From contig NZ_SCHP01000004.1 of the NCBI RefSeq assembly GCF_013607485.1, positions 22,218 through 86,217 on the forward strand: DNA of 64,000 nucleotides, in the 5' to 3' direction. Below, in pieces: positions 17,773-28,566 of this stretch (positions within the stretch are counted from its first letter, which is position 1; each line of letters opens with the position of its first letter). The notes beneath the pieces were generated by a model. The model ran no database searches and was not told where the DNA came from. It saw only the letters and a program-made list of their open reading frames with translations. Source of the DNA: Bombilactobacillus bombi (lineage in GTDB: Bacteria > Bacillota > Bacilli > Lactobacillales > Lactobacillaceae). Both the position numbers and the translations under genes were made by a program.

Positions 17773-18058
17773 ATTCAAAGGGAATATAGGCATTTTTAAA
17801 CCAAATAAAAAGCATAGTTTATCTGGATGTTACAACCAATTAGCGGCTATTATAATGAAAAAATAGACTTTGAACTTATAGTAAATAAATTATAAGCGTA
17901 AGTGATATATAATTCTAAATTTCCACTGTTGATGAATCTTGATAAGATTGAATAATACATATAAATATTAAACACTTATTTCACAATCTAAAATGGTATA
18001 ACTAAATATACTTAATCCAATAATGGTATTTACAAATTGGGCTTTTGTGCAGATTAAT

Positions 18059-18086
18059 TGACTTTTAGACAGTGATAAGTTAATTT
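18059..18086 (+). promoter_or_regulatory. Promoter candidate of glpK
   Basis: TTGACT (18059-18064), a 16-nt spacer and TAATTT (18081-18086). Confidence 0.45.
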
Positions 18087-18092
18087 TAAATA

Positions 18093-18106
18093 AGTAAACG
18101 ATTACA
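18093..18106 (+). promoter_or_regulatory. cre-like CcpA site upstream of glpK
   Basis: AGTAAACGATTACA fits the cre consensus at all constrained positions but the first. It lies between the promoter and the SD of glpK, a gene commonly repressed by CcpA in Firmicutes. Confidence 0.6.
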
Positions 18107-18121
18107 ATATAAGGGCATTAA

Positions 18122-19633
<1,512 letters not shown>

Positions 19634-20005
19634 GGGTGACAATAAAAATTAAGAACTCTTAAAAAATCTTAATCATTAATTACAAATCATATACTCGCTA
19701 CCTGAAATTAGTTAAAGCAATATATCCAGTTTTTTTAATGTACTAAACTGGATTAAGAATTCTTGATATTTCAGTTATTATTGTTCAATTACCTGATTCT
19801 AAAAAAATATAAATATCTGATAAACGTCCTCTCTAAAAAGTCCGAGAAAAATTTATGGCGATATACTCAAATGAATTTCCCAAAAATGTCCCAACAAGTA
19901 TTTTATCAAGCATAGATTTCAATGTTTTTACTTGAAATTATTAAAAATAAGTACGATTATCAAGCAATTTCAACTGATTATTTAAAAAGTTAGGATGGTC
20001 AATGA
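19634..20005. other. Intergenic region between glpK and glpF
   Basis: 372 bp with no supported gene. It contains an inverted repeat ATCCAGTTT / AAACTGGAT (about 19726-19756) without a good U-run after it, and short stop-broken frames. This is where glpO often stands in related bacteria. Confidence 0.5.
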
Positions 20006-20725
20006 ATGAATAGCTCAATAACAATGCAATTACTAGGAGAATTTTTGGGAACAACAATTTTAATTTTATTAGGTGATGGTGTAGTAGCCGGTGTTAATTT
20101 AAAAAAATCTAAATCTAACAATGCTGGTTGGCTAGCCATTACCTTAGGATGGGGCTTGGCGGTTACTTTTGGTGTATATTTCGTTGCTTGGATGAGTCCC
20201 GGACATTTAAATCCAGCAGTCTCATTAGCTATGGCAATTGCCGGCAAACTCTCGTGGAATTTAGTAGTTCCATATATGATCGCTCAAATATTAGGTGGGA
20301 TTTTAGGAGCAATATTAGTATGGCTGAGCTATTATCCTCATTGGCAGGAAACCGAAGATTCTACTACTATTTTGAGTATTTTCAGTACTACTCCTGCTAT
20401 AAGAAGCTATAGCGCTAATTTCTTTGTTGAATTAGTGGGCACTTTTGTTTTAGTTTATGGATTATTAGCTTTTACTAAGGGTAACTTTGTTAGTGGCCTT
20501 AATCCAATTGTTGCGGGTCTTTTAATTACTGTTATTGGGATTTCTTTAGGTGGACCCACCGGTTATGCCATTAATCCTGCACGTGATTTGGGGCCGCGAA
20601 TTGCCCACCAAATATTGCCGATTGCTAATAAGGGAGGATCTGATTGGGCATATAGCTGGGTTCCTGTTTTAGGACCGTTAGGTGGTGGTGTTTTAGCAGC
20701 TTGGTTATTTAATATCTTGAGATAA
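20006..20725 (+). CDS. glpF: Glycerol uptake facilitator (aquaglyceroporin)
   Basis: A 239-residue MIP-family channel with about six hydrophobic segments and two half-helix motifs, HLNPAVSLA (about residue 70) and AINPARDLGPR (about 190). The Asp after the second NPAR (ARDLGPR) is typical of glycerol-permeable members. It admits glycerol by diffusion, to be trapped by GlpK. ATG 20006 is taken as the start; an overlapping ATG at 20002 gives only a three-codon frame. The SD is TAGGATGG. Confidence 0.93.
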   Translation: MNSSITMQLLGEFLGTTILILLGDGVVAGVNLKKSKSNNAGWLAITLGWGLAVTFGVYFVAWMSPGHLNPAVSLAMAIAGKLSWNLVVPYMIAQILGGILGAILVWLSYYPHWQETEDSTTILSIFSTTPAIRSYSANFFVELVGTFVLVYGLLAFTKGNFVSGLNPIVAGLLITVIGISLGGPTGYAINPARDLGPRIAHQILPIANKGGSDWAYSWVPVLGPLGGGVLAAWLFNILR

Positions 20726-21110
20726 TAAATAATTGCTTATTAATATTCGAAATTTAGTATTTAAAAGAAGAATGCTACTTTACTATTAAGTCGAACTACA
20801 GGCGTGTGAACCTCATTAACAATTAATATTAATTAAGGAGTTAGGATTTATTCTCGTCCCAACTCCTTGTTATTTGATCGATTTATTGCTAGTAAATAAT
20901 ACAGTAAGATTTCTTTTAATATTAGATCTATAAAATACCTAATGAAAAATTATATTACAAAGATAACCAATAATGGACACTCACTTAGTTGCCATACATT
21001 AATAGATGTTGTCTTGCACATGTATTTTGTTTTTAGAATTATTTCTAACTTGACTTAGAGTATACTTTAAGGATTATTCTGAATTTACATTAAAAGTGGA
21101 GGTAATGATG
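20726..21110. other. Intergenic region after glpF
   Basis: About 385 bp without a gene. AAGGAGTT (20835-20842) pairs with AACTCCTT (20861-20868), with a further GGA/TCC inside. The U-run after it is poor, so it is at best a weak terminator of glpF. No clear promoter for the next gene was found. Confidence 0.5.
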
Positions 21111-21428
21111 ATGGAAAAACAAACTGCTGGACAAGAACGTTTAGGTGATTTTGCACCACAATTTGCACATTTTAACGATGATATTTTATTTGGTGAAGTC
21201 TGGAACCGAGAAGACAAGCTTTCTGCACATGATCGATCGATGATTACAATTGCTGCCTTAATCGCCACCGGTAATACAGAGCAGCTGGAAGCACATTTAC
21301 ATTTAGGCAAAAAAAACGGTATTACTAAAGATGAAATTGTTGAAGAGATTACTCAATTAGGTTTTTATACTGGATGGCCCCATGCTTGGTCAGCATTTAA
21401 TCGGGCTAAGGAAATTTGGAAAGATTAA
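21111..21428 (+). CDS. Carboxymuconolactone decarboxylase family protein
   Basis: A 105-residue all-alpha protein of the CMD/AhpD-like family (LSAHDRSMITIAALIATGN, then EAHLHLGKKNGITKDEIVE and FYTGWPHAWSA). The CxxC pair of peroxidase-active AhpD is absent, so it fits the YurZ-like, non-redox branch whose function is generally unknown. Several ATGs are in frame (21105, 21108, 21111); GGAGG at 21098-21102 best fits 21111. Monocistronic, ended by the bidirectional terminator at 21470. Confidence 0.8.
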   Translation: MEKQTAGQERLGDFAPQFAHFNDDILFGEVWNREDKLSAHDRSMITIAALIATGNTEQLEAHLHLGKKNGITKDEIVEEITQLGFYTGWPHAWSAFNRAKEIWKD

Positions 21429-21469
21429 TAATAATTTTATTGTACCGATATACTTTTATGTAGAAAAAT

Positions 21470-21516
21470 AAAGACAGTTAATTTCTATTTTCTAAAGAAA
21501 ATTAACTGTCTTTTTT
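21470..21516. terminator. Bidirectional terminator between the CMD gene and apbE
   Basis: A 15-bp stem (21470-21484 with 21499-21513) with T-runs in both directions, between two convergent genes. Confidence 0.85.
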
Positions 21517-21578
21517 GAATACAAACTTATTAATGTCCTTTTGTTATTAAAGTATAAGTTAGAATGATTTGAGACTTT

Positions 21579-22535
21579 TTATTCAATTATTTCATACTGA
21601 TCATCCAATAAGGAAACTGCCATGCGAGGCAGTTTTTGAAGGATGATTTTTTTATTTTTAGTGACAAAAATTGCTCCATATATATCTGGACGGTCTTGAG
21701 CCCAATTTGTTAAAGGACCATCAGCGAAAAAGAGGCGTTCAGTTTCAATTTCGCCATCAATTGATTTTTGGGAAAAAATAGTCACACTCGCAAGCTCATT
21801 ATCGTGAGGATAACCAGTACGCGGATCCAAAATATGATGATAAGAATGGTTTTGAACCTCAAAATGACGCTCATAAATACCACTAGTTACTGCTGAACAG
21901 GCTCCCCAATGCACTGCTGCAATTGCCTGTCCACGTTGCGCTTGCGGATCTTGAATACCAATCGACCACTGACCATTAGCATGTAGAGGAGAAGCACCCA
22001 TTAATAATAAGTTACCACCTAAATCAATCATTCCCGCAGATTTGCCCAGAGCCAGCCAGTAGTCTTGAATACGATCAGCAATATAGCCCTTCGCGATTGC
22101 TCCTAAATCTAGTTCCATACCATTTCGTTTTAAAAATACAGTTGAATTGTAATCATTTAAAATACAATCTGCTGGATTAGTTAGTTGCAGACGTTCTTGG
22201 ATTTGTTCAGGAGTGGGGACATGAGCATTCGCAAAACCAATTCTCCAGAGTTTAACTAAGGGACCGATTAAAGCATTAAAACCAAAATTTTCTTGGCTAA
22301 CTAAAATAGCTTTTTTTATTAGATTATAAGTAGCATCACTAACAACAACCGGATAATTTCCGGCTGCATGATTAATTTGCATCACTTCTGATTGCGCTCG
22401 ATTGACTGTAAATAGATCTTCGTAATATTTTATTAATTCATTAGTTTTATCCAGTTCTTGATGATAAGGATTACCAAAAAGTGTAAGGTTAATTAGAGTT
22501 CCTAAGCCATAATAACTTTTTTGAAGTCTACTCAT
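21579..22535 (-). CDS. apbE: FAD:protein FMN transferase
   Basis: A 318-residue ApbE-family enzyme that transfers FMN from FAD to a Thr in FMN_bind domains, using Mg2+. Family motifs are LDLGAIAKGYIADR (about 155-170), GMIDLGGNLLLMG, and the HHILDPRTGYP block with the conserved Asp and Thr. No signal peptide or lipobox is seen (it begins MSRLQKSYYGLGT), so it should work in the cytosol, where the only matching substrate in the window (the fusion protein at 5886) also resides. It is 8 bp downstream of the phosphatase-like gene, likely in the same transcript. Confidence 0.9.
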   Translation of the reverse strand: MSRLQKSYYGLGTLINLTLFGNPYHQELDKTNELIKYYEDLFTVNRAQSEVMQINHAAGNYPVVVSDATYNLIKKAILVSQENFGFNALIGPLVKLWRIGFANAHVPTPEQIQERLQLTNPADCILNDYNSTVFLKRNGMELDLGAIAKGYIADRIQDYWLALGKSAGMIDLGGNLLLMGASPLHANGQWSIGIQDPQAQRGQAIAAVHWGACSAVTSGIYERHFEVQNHSYHHILDPRTGYPHDNELASVTIFSQKSIDGEIETERLFFADGPLTNWAQDRPDIYGAIFVTKNKKIILQKLPRMAVSLLDDQYEIIE

Positions 22536-22543
22536 AGTTACGC

Positions 22544-23203
22544 CTAGTCGATCAATTTGCGAGCATAATCAGTAACAATTGTTTGACCATCTTTACGCAT
22601 AACCGTAGTCAGACTAGAGTTGGCTGGGCCTTCGTGAACTTTAAAAGAACCATCACCATATTTCATTGCAACTGATTGGATAGTTGTACCATGGCTGACT
22701 AATAAGATTTTGTCATTTTCATGAGCAATATTATCGAGATATTCAAAGCCAGTATTCAGACGTTGCCAGTATTCAGCAGCATTTTCTGCATTGTGAAAAG
22801 GATCGGCTTCTTTCATGTAATCCTTAACCTTGTCCAAACCAACTTTTTCTGCTGCCTCTTGAAAGCTTTTTAGTCCATGGGGCTTTAAGGTCATATACCA
22901 AGCTTCAGTGGAAAACATTCCTTCGAAATATCCATAAAATTCTTCCCTGAAGTTAAGTAATTTGGTAGGATGCAATTTGTTTTTATTAATATTCGCATCA
23001 GTAATGATTTGACAAGTATCAATTGCCCGACGCGCATCTGAAGAAAAAGCTGCTGCAAACGGAACATCTTTGAGCTTTTGGGCTGCCTGGCGTGCTACTG
23101 CTTCACCTTCAGGAGTTAGCGGGCTATCAGACCATCCTTGCATCTTGTTATAGCGATTAAACCATGTTTGACCATGACGTAGCATGTAGATTGTATATGT
23201 CAT
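22544..23203 (-). CDS. Histidine phosphatase / phosphoglycerate mutase family protein
   Basis: A 219-residue histidine phosphatase-superfamily protein. The catalytic RHG motif is near the start (LRHGQTWFN, His about 9), with the second Arg in SSDARRAIDT and the second His in VSHGTTIQS. Secreted and mutase-type features are absent; a small-molecule phosphatase is the likelier role than glycolytic mutase. Two adjacent ATGs occur (23206 and 23203, minus strand); GGAGG at 23216-23212 spaces best to 23203. It is upstream of apbE in the same direction. Confidence 0.8.
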   Translation of the reverse strand: MTYTIYMLRHGQTWFNRYNKMQGWSDSPLTPEGEAVARQAAQKLKDVPFAAAFSSDARRAIDTCQIITDANINKNKLHPTKLLNFREEFYGYFEGMFSTEAWYMTLKPHGLKSFQEAAEKVGLDKVKDYMKEADPFHNAENAAEYWQRLNTGFEYLDNIAHENDKILLVSHGTTIQSVAMKYGDGSFKVHEGPANSSLTTVMRKDGQTIVTDYARKLID

Positions 23204-23311
23204 CATTTCAGCCTCCAAAAATATTTTTAAGTAATATTATTCTATTTATAATTTTACCAAATATTTACTGATATAAACGCTCATAAATAAAAGTTATCAC
23301 TTTCACAAAAT

Positions 23312-23341
23312 TTGACTATAAGCATTTGTGAATAATATATT
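23312..23341 (+). promoter_or_regulatory. Promoter candidate of the fumC operon
   Basis: TTGACT (23312-23317), an 18-nt spacer and TATATT (23336-23341). Confidence 0.45.
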
Positions 23342-23357
23342 TAAGTTAGCAATTAGA

Positions 23358-23371
23358 TGGTAACGATTACA
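23358..23371 (+). promoter_or_regulatory. cre-like CcpA site upstream of fumC
   Basis: TGGTAACGATTACA fits the cre consensus at all but the third position. It lies just downstream of the promoter candidate and 20 bp before the SD. Confidence 0.55.
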
Positions 23372-23403
23372 AAATTGCCAATAAAATAATGGAGGAACTA
23401 ATT

Positions 23404-24789
23404 ATGACTCAATATCGTGTAGAAGAAGATACTTTAGGACCAGTGAAAATTCCAGAAACTGCTTTGTGGGGTGCGCAAACAGAACGCAGCCGTAATAACT
23501 TTCAAACTGGTGGTAAAATGCCGTTAGAGATTATTAAAGTTTTATTGCAAATTAAAAAAGCTGCTGCTATTGCGAACAAAGATGAACAAGCAATTGCTGC
23601 TGAAAAAGCAGATCTGATTGTAGCAGCAATTGATAAGTTATTAGCTTTAGATGATGAGCAATTACAAAAAGATTTTCCATTAGTAATTTATCAAACAGGA
23701 TCCGGAACTCAAACTAATATGAATGTGAACGAAGTAGTGGCACATATGGCATTCCAGATCAATCCTGATTTAGAAATCTTGCCTAATGATGATGTTAATC
23801 ATGGACAAAGTTCCAATGATATTTTTCCTACAGCTATGAATATTACAGCAGCAATTGAAGTACAAAAGTTAGAAAAAGCTGCGCAGCATTTAATTACTGA
23901 ATTACAAAAGAAACAAAAACAATATTGGCGTGTAGTTAAGATTGGCCGGACACATTTACAAGATGCTACGCCTTTAACCTTTGGCCAAGAGGTTAGTGGC
24001 TGGGTAAGCATGGTAGAGCATGATTTAAATTATTTGCAACAGTTAGCTCCTACTTTAAATGAATTAGCTATGGGAGGAACAGCCGTAGGTACTGGATTGA
24101 ACGCTGCACCTCATTTTGCTGATTTGATTGCTGATAAGATGAGCCAATTATATGGTATTGAATTTACGGCTAAAACCAATAAATTTTATGGTTTAGCAGC
24201 ACATTCCGGCTTAAATGTTGTTCATGGAGCGATGAAGACTTTAGCAGCAGACTTAATGAAAATTGCTAATGATGTTCGTTTCTTAGGCAGTGGCCCTCGT
24301 GCTGGTTATAATGAATTAAATATTCCAGCTAATGAACCCGGATCCTCAATTATGCCAGGTAAGGTTAACCCTACTCAAGCTGAAGCTATTACTATGGCAG
24401 CTGTGCGTGTTATGGGTAATGATGTGGTTGTCGATTTAGCTTCTAGTCAAGGTAACTTTGAAATGAATGTTTATAAACCAGTGCTAATCAGTGCTTTCTT
24501 GGAATCAGCACAATTGTTAAGCGGCACCATGATGGGATTTGCTGATAAAATGATTGCTGGTCTGACGGTTAATGAAGAGCGGATGCAAGAATTAGTGGAT
24601 AAATCTTTAATGACTGTGACTGCTTTATCACCACATATTGGCTACCATGACAGCGCCAAAATTGCCCAACAAGCAGAAAAAGAAGGATCAACACTTAAAG
24701 AAGCTGCAGTTAAATCAGGCAAAGTTACAGCAGAACAGTTTGATGAATGGGTAGTCCCAATTGAAATGACAAATATTGACCAAAATTAA
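23404..24789 (+). CDS. fumC: Class II fumarate hydratase
   Basis: A 461-residue, iron-independent fumarase that interconverts malate and fumarate. The superfamily signature GSSIMPGKVNP is at about residue 313. Further conserved blocks are QTGSGTQTNMN, NDDVNHGQSSND and GRTHLQDATPLTFGQE with the catalytic region. ATG 23404, 8 nt after GGAGG, gives the family N-terminus; the upstream in-frame ATG at 23389 lies across the SD. First gene of fumC-frd-mdh/ldh-transporter, with gaps of 10, 0 and 20 bp, so probably one transcript supplying succinate fermentation. Confidence 0.96.
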   Translation: MTQYRVEEDTLGPVKIPETALWGAQTERSRNNFQTGGKMPLEIIKVLLQIKKAAAIANKDEQAIAAEKADLIVAAIDKLLALDDEQLQKDFPLVIYQTGSGTQTNMNVNEVVAHMAFQINPDLEILPNDDVNHGQSSNDIFPTAMNITAAIEVQKLEKAAQHLITELQKKQKQYWRVVKIGRTHLQDATPLTFGQEVSGWVSMVEHDLNYLQQLAPTLNELAMGGTAVGTGLNAAPHFADLIADKMSQLYGIEFTAKTNKFYGLAAHSGLNVVHGAMKTLAADLMKIANDVRFLGSGPRAGYNELNIPANEPGSSIMPGKVNPTQAEAITMAAVRVMGNDVVVDLASSQGNFEMNVYKPVLISAFLESAQLLSGTMMGFADKMIAGLTVNEERMQELVDKSLMTVTALSPHIGYHDSAKIAQQAEKEGSTLKEAAVKSGKVTAEQFDEWVVPIEMTNIDQN

Positions 24790-24799
24790 GAGGTAGAAT

Positions 24800-26200
24800 A
24801 TGACAGACAAATTTATTTTTCAACCAACACCCTCCGATCAGTTACAAGCACATTATGATGTGATTATTATTGGTTCTGGTGGAACAGGTTTAACCAGTGC
24901 TCTTCAAGCCCACGAATTAGGCTTAAAGCCAGTAATTTTAGAAAAGATGGCTAAGATTGGTGGCAATACCACGAAAGCTTCTTCTGGAATGAATGCTGCA
25001 GAAACTATGGTGCAATTAAGTCATCACATTGTTGATAGTTACGAGGATTTTTATGACGATGTCTATCAAGGCGGCGGGCAGCGTAATAATCCTGAATTAC
25101 TTCATTATTTTACTGAGCATAGCGCTTTAGCAATTGATTGGCTAGCCGCTCATGATATTCATTTAGATGATTTAACGATTACAGGTGGAATGAAAGTTAT
25201 GCGGACTCATCGTCCCGCTTCTATGGCACCTATTGGGGGTTTTTTAGTAACAGAATTGTTAAAACAAGTTGCCCAAGCCCAGCTTCCTTTATTTACTCAA
25301 GCCCATGTAACGCAATTACTACAAGAAAATGGCAAGATGAGCGGTGTTCAAGTAAAAATTGGTGAGCAAGAATGTCAGGTGTTGGCGCCGGCAATTATTT
25401 TAGCAACGGGTGGATTTGGCGCTGGTAAAGAGTTAATTCAAAAGTATCGTCCTGACTTGGCAGAATTAAAAACCACCAATCAGCCAGGAGCTCTTGGTGA
25501 TGGCATTCAATTAGCTCAGGCTATCGGAGCAAAAGTGGTTGATATGGATCAAATTCAAGTTCATCCAACCGTCCAGCAAGATGGAGAACGCCCATACTTA
25601 ATTGGTGAAGCAGTTCGTGGTGAAGGTGCTATTTTAGTTAATAAACAAGGTCAGCGTTTTGTCAATGAATTAGATACCCGCAAGAATGTTACTGCCGCTA
25701 TTAATGCTCTCCAAGAAAATGGAGCAACTTTAATTTTTGACCAGGGGATTCGGCAGCGAGTAAAGGCTATTGAATTTTATGATCAAATTGGCTTAGTCAA
25801 AACCGGTCAAAGTTTAAAAGATTTAGCAGAGCAAAACGGATTTGACGCAGAAGTTTTCCAGCAAACTATTAAGACTTGGAATCAATCTGTACAAGATCAT
25901 CAAGATTCTCAATTTAGCCGCCAAACGGGTATGGAGCGGTCTATACAGTCTGCACCATATTATTCAATTCATATTGCCCCTGCAGTGCACTATACTATGG
26001 GAGGCATTGCAATTAATGCCCAAACGCAAGTATTAAATCAACAACAAAAAGTGATAGCTGGTTTGTTTGCCGCTGGTGAAGTAGCAGGCGGTTTACATGG
26101 TAATAATCGTATTGGTGGCAATTCAATTGCCGAAACTATTATTTTTGGACGTCAGGCTGGACAACAAGCCTTTAAATATATACAAAAAGGAGCTTACTAA
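24800..26200 (+). CDS. FAD-dependent fumarate reductase (single-domain flavoprotein)
   Basis: A 466-residue soluble FAD_binding_2 protein that should reduce fumarate to succinate. The FAD loop is IIGSGGTGLTSALQA, followed by GGNTTKASSGMNA. The substrate residues known from flavocytochrome c3 are all recognisable: the His of QVHPTVQ, the Arg/Glu region of VRGEGAILVN and RFVNELDTR, the His of AVHYTMGG and the Arg of NNRIGGNS. There is no heme, FMN-reductase or FMN_bind domain, so its electron donor (free reduced flavin, or the small FMN reductase) is not encoded with it. It lies between fumC and the mdh/ldh gene, as in other lactobacilli that make succinate. Confidence 0.88.
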   Translation: MTDKFIFQPTPSDQLQAHYDVIIIGSGGTGLTSALQAHELGLKPVILEKMAKIGGNTTKASSGMNAAETMVQLSHHIVDSYEDFYDDVYQGGGQRNNPELLHYFTEHSALAIDWLAAHDIHLDDLTITGGMKVMRTHRPASMAPIGGFLVTELLKQVAQAQLPLFTQAHVTQLLQENGKMSGVQVKIGEQECQVLAPAIILATGGFGAGKELIQKYRPDLAELKTTNQPGALGDGIQLAQAIGAKVVDMDQIQVHPTVQQDGERPYLIGEAVRGEGAILVNKQGQRFVNELDTRKNVTAAINALQENGATLIFDQGIRQRVKAIEFYDQIGLVKTGQSLKDLAEQNGFDAEVFQQTIKTWNQSVQDHQDSQFSRQTGMERSIQSAPYYSIHIAPAVHYTMGGIAINAQTQVLNQQQKVIAGLFAAGEVAGGLHGNNRIGGNSIAETIIFGRQAGQQAFKYIQKGAY

Positions 26201-27127
26201 ATGAATTTAACGAAACGCAAGGTACTATTAGTGGGAGATGGCGCAGTTGGTTCATCTTTTGCTTTTTCTTTGCTACAAAACTGCTCTGTAGAGGAACTTG
26301 TAATTACAGATTTAAAAAAAGAGCATGTTCTTGGTGACGTTGCTGATTTAGAAGATATTGTTCCTTTTGGGACTAATACCAAAATTAAAGCTGGTGACTA
26401 TGCGGATGCCCATGATGCAACAATTGTTGTAATTACTGCAGGAGTTCCCCGTAAACCTGGTGAGAGTCGGTTAGACTTGGTTCAAAAAAATTATCGAATT
26501 TTGAAATCAATTGTTGATCCTGTGGTAGCTAGTGGTTTTCAAGGTTATTTTGTAGTTTCTAGCAATCCAGTAGATATTTTGACAACTTTGACTCAAAAGA
26601 TTTCAGGATTTCCTAAACATAAAGTCATTGGTACTGGAACTTCGTTGGATACAGCGCGGTTACGGGTTTTATTAGCACAAAAACTTAATGTTGCTCCTAG
26701 TGCAGTTAATAGCTATGTCTTAGGTGAACATGGCGATAGTTCCTTTGTTAATTTTGCAGAAACAACAGTTTCAGCAAAACCATTATCAGAATTATTGGAA
26801 TTAAGTGCAGACGAACAAACGGATATTGAAAAACAAGTGCGTGCTAAAGGTGGCTACATTATTAATAATAAAGGGGCAACTTTTTATGGCGTAGCTCGCT
26901 GCTTAGTGGAGATTTGTCAAGCAATTTTAGATAATAAAAATTTGGTTTTGCCAATTTCAGCACCAGTAAATGGGGAATATGGTTTACATGATTTGTACTT
27001 AGGCTTGCCAGCTGTAATTAACAATAGCGGCATTAGTCAGGTAATTGAGACACCTTTAACGGTTGATGAAGTATCCAAAATGCAATCTTCAGCTGCACAA
27101 CTGCAAGCAATTTTAGAACAGTTGTAA
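26201..27127 (+). CDS. LDH/MDH-family dehydrogenase, possibly malate dehydrogenase
   Basis: A 308-residue NAD-dependent 2-hydroxyacid dehydrogenase of the L-lactate/malate family. The NAD loop is LVGDGAVGSSFA, the catalytic His is in GEHGDSSF and the substrate Arg in LDTARLR. The specificity-loop residue, Gln in lactate dehydrogenases (QKPGE), is Arg84 here (PRKPGESR), the residue that gives malate/oxaloacetate specificity. Other positions, such as KGATFYG, remain LDH-like. The gene begins directly after the fumarate reductase stop and is followed by a dicarboxylate transporter, a context that favours oxaloacetate to malate. An L-lactate dehydrogenase label would be the automatic result and may be wrong. 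Confidence 0.8.
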   Translation: MNLTKRKVLLVGDGAVGSSFAFSLLQNCSVEELVITDLKKEHVLGDVADLEDIVPFGTNTKIKAGDYADAHDATIVVITAGVPRKPGESRLDLVQKNYRILKSIVDPVVASGFQGYFVVSSNPVDILTTLTQKISGFPKHKVIGTGTSLDTARLRVLLAQKLNVAPSAVNSYVLGEHGDSSFVNFAETTVSAKPLSELLELSADEQTDIEKQVRAKGGYIINNKGATFYGVARCLVEICQAILDNKNLVLPISAPVNGEYGLHDLYLGLPAVINNSGISQVIETPLTVDEVSKMQSSAAQLQAILEQL

Positions 27128-27147
27128 ATAGAAAAAGGAGAAACTCC

Positions 27148-28566
27148 ATGAAACTGAACAAAGTAAAGTATTCAAAATTTATTTGGCCGGTGTTAATCGG
27201 TTTGATTATTTGGGTTGCAACTCCCTGGCGGCCAGCCGGGTTAACAGCTGCAGCTTGGCATATTTTAGCAATTTTTGTGGCGACAATTATTGGTTGTATC
27301 ACGCAGCCACTACCGATTGCCGGCGTTGCTATTATTGGAATCACCTTATCAGTATTATTGAAGATAGTGCCTATGGATGTGGCAATGTCTAGTTTTGGTA
27401 ATGGTACTGTGTGGATGATTGCTATGGCCTATTTTATGTCACGTGGTTTTATTAATACGGGATTAGGCCGGCGAGTTGCCTTACATTTTGTGAGATTATT
27501 TGGTAAAAAAACCTTAGGTTTGGCGTATTCCTTAATTGGGGTTGATCTTTTAACTTCCCCTGCTACACCAAGTAATACAGCACGGGCCGGCGGGATCGTT
27601 TATCCAATTATTCAGTCATTAGCAGAAACCTATGGTTCCAAGGTAGGCGATGGAACAGAACGTAAGATCGGATCTTTTCTAGTATTTGCAGAGTACCATG
27701 GTGATTTAATTACTAGTGGTATGTTTATGACAGCGATGGCACCTAACTTGGTTGCAGTTGCTTTAGCTAAAAGCCTACATGTTAATATGTCATGGATGGG
27801 CTGGTTTATGGCAGCATTATTGCCAGGTTTAATTAGTTTAATTGTGGTCCCTTGGCTAATTTATAAAATGTATCCTCCAGAAATTAAGGATACTCCTAAT
27901 GCTAAAGAATGGGCTGAAACCGAATTAGCTAAATTAGGTAAAATTACTTTCCCAGAAAAAATCATGGCTACAGTCTTTATTATGGCTTTGATCTTGTGGA
28001 TGCTTTCAAGCTTTATTAATTTAGAAGCTTCTTTGGTTGCCTTTATGGCCGTATCTATATTGTTGATTTGTGGTGTTTTATCAGTTAATGATATTTTACA
28101 TGAAACTGGTGCTTGGAATACATTGGTTTGGTTCTCAATTTTGATTTTCATGGCTAACGAGTTAAATAAACTAGGCTTTATTCCTTGGTTGTCAAAATCC
28201 ATTTCTAGTTCTTTACATGGAGTCGGTTGGGGATTAGTCTTAGCTATTTTAGTAGTGTTTTATTTTTACAGTCATTACTTATTTGCAAGTGGAACAGCAC
28301 ATGTTTCCGCTATGTACGGAGCTTTATTGGGGGTAGCAATTTCTGCTGGTGCTCCACCAACTTTAGCAGCCATGCTCTTAGGATTTACAGGGGCAATTTT
28401 TTCATCAACTACTCACTATGCTAATGGACCGGCATCGGTTTTATTTGGAACAGGTTATGTAGATCAATCTAGTTGGTGGAAATACAACTTTATTTTAGGA
28501 TTTTTCTATCTCTTTGTCTGGGGAGTACTCGGTGTATTGTGGATGAAATTAATCGGTATTTGGTAA
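27148..28566 (+). CDS. DASS-family dicarboxylate/citrate transporter
   Basis: A 472-residue membrane protein with about 12-14 hydrophobic segments. It carries the DASS (divalent anion:Na+ symporter, CitT/SLC13) patterns: LTSPATPSNTARAGGI in the first half (SNT motif) and the related second-half segment ASGTAHVSAMYG. CitT-type proteins exchange citrate, malate, fumarate or tartrate for succinate. Sitting after fumC-frd-mdh/ldh and before mae-cit, it is the best candidate for citrate uptake and succinate release. Which anions it carries cannot be read from sequence. Confidence 0.88.
   Translation: MKLNKVKYSKFIWPVLIGLIIWVATPWRPAGLTAAAWHILAIFVATIIGCITQPLPIAGVAIIGITLSVLLKIVPMDVAMSSFGNGTVWMIAMAYFMSRGFINTGLGRRVALHFVRLFGKKTLGLAYSLIGVDLLTSPATPSNTARAGGIVYPIIQSLAETYGSKVGDGTERKIGSFLVFAEYHGDLITSGMFMTAMAPNLVAVALAKSLHVNMSWMGWFMAALLPGLISLIVVPWLIYKMYPPEIKDTPNAKEWAETELAKLGKITFPEKIMATVFIMALILWMLSSFINLEASLVAFMAVSILLICGVLSVNDILHETGAWNTLVWFSILIFMANELNKLGFIPWLSKSISSSLHGVGWGLVLAILVVFYFYSHYLFASGTAHVSAMYGALLGVAISAGAPPTLAAMLLGFTGAIFSSTTHYANGPASVLFGTGYVDQSSWWKYNFILGFFYLFVWGVLGVLWMKLIGIW

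Noticed and set aside
19855..19935. 26-codon ORF in the glpK-glpF gap
   Set aside because: No SD, no recognisable protein character, and neighbouring frames are full of stops.
20002..20013. Three-codon frame overlapping the glpF start
   Set aside because: Arises from the repeated ATGA sequence; no evidence of a function.
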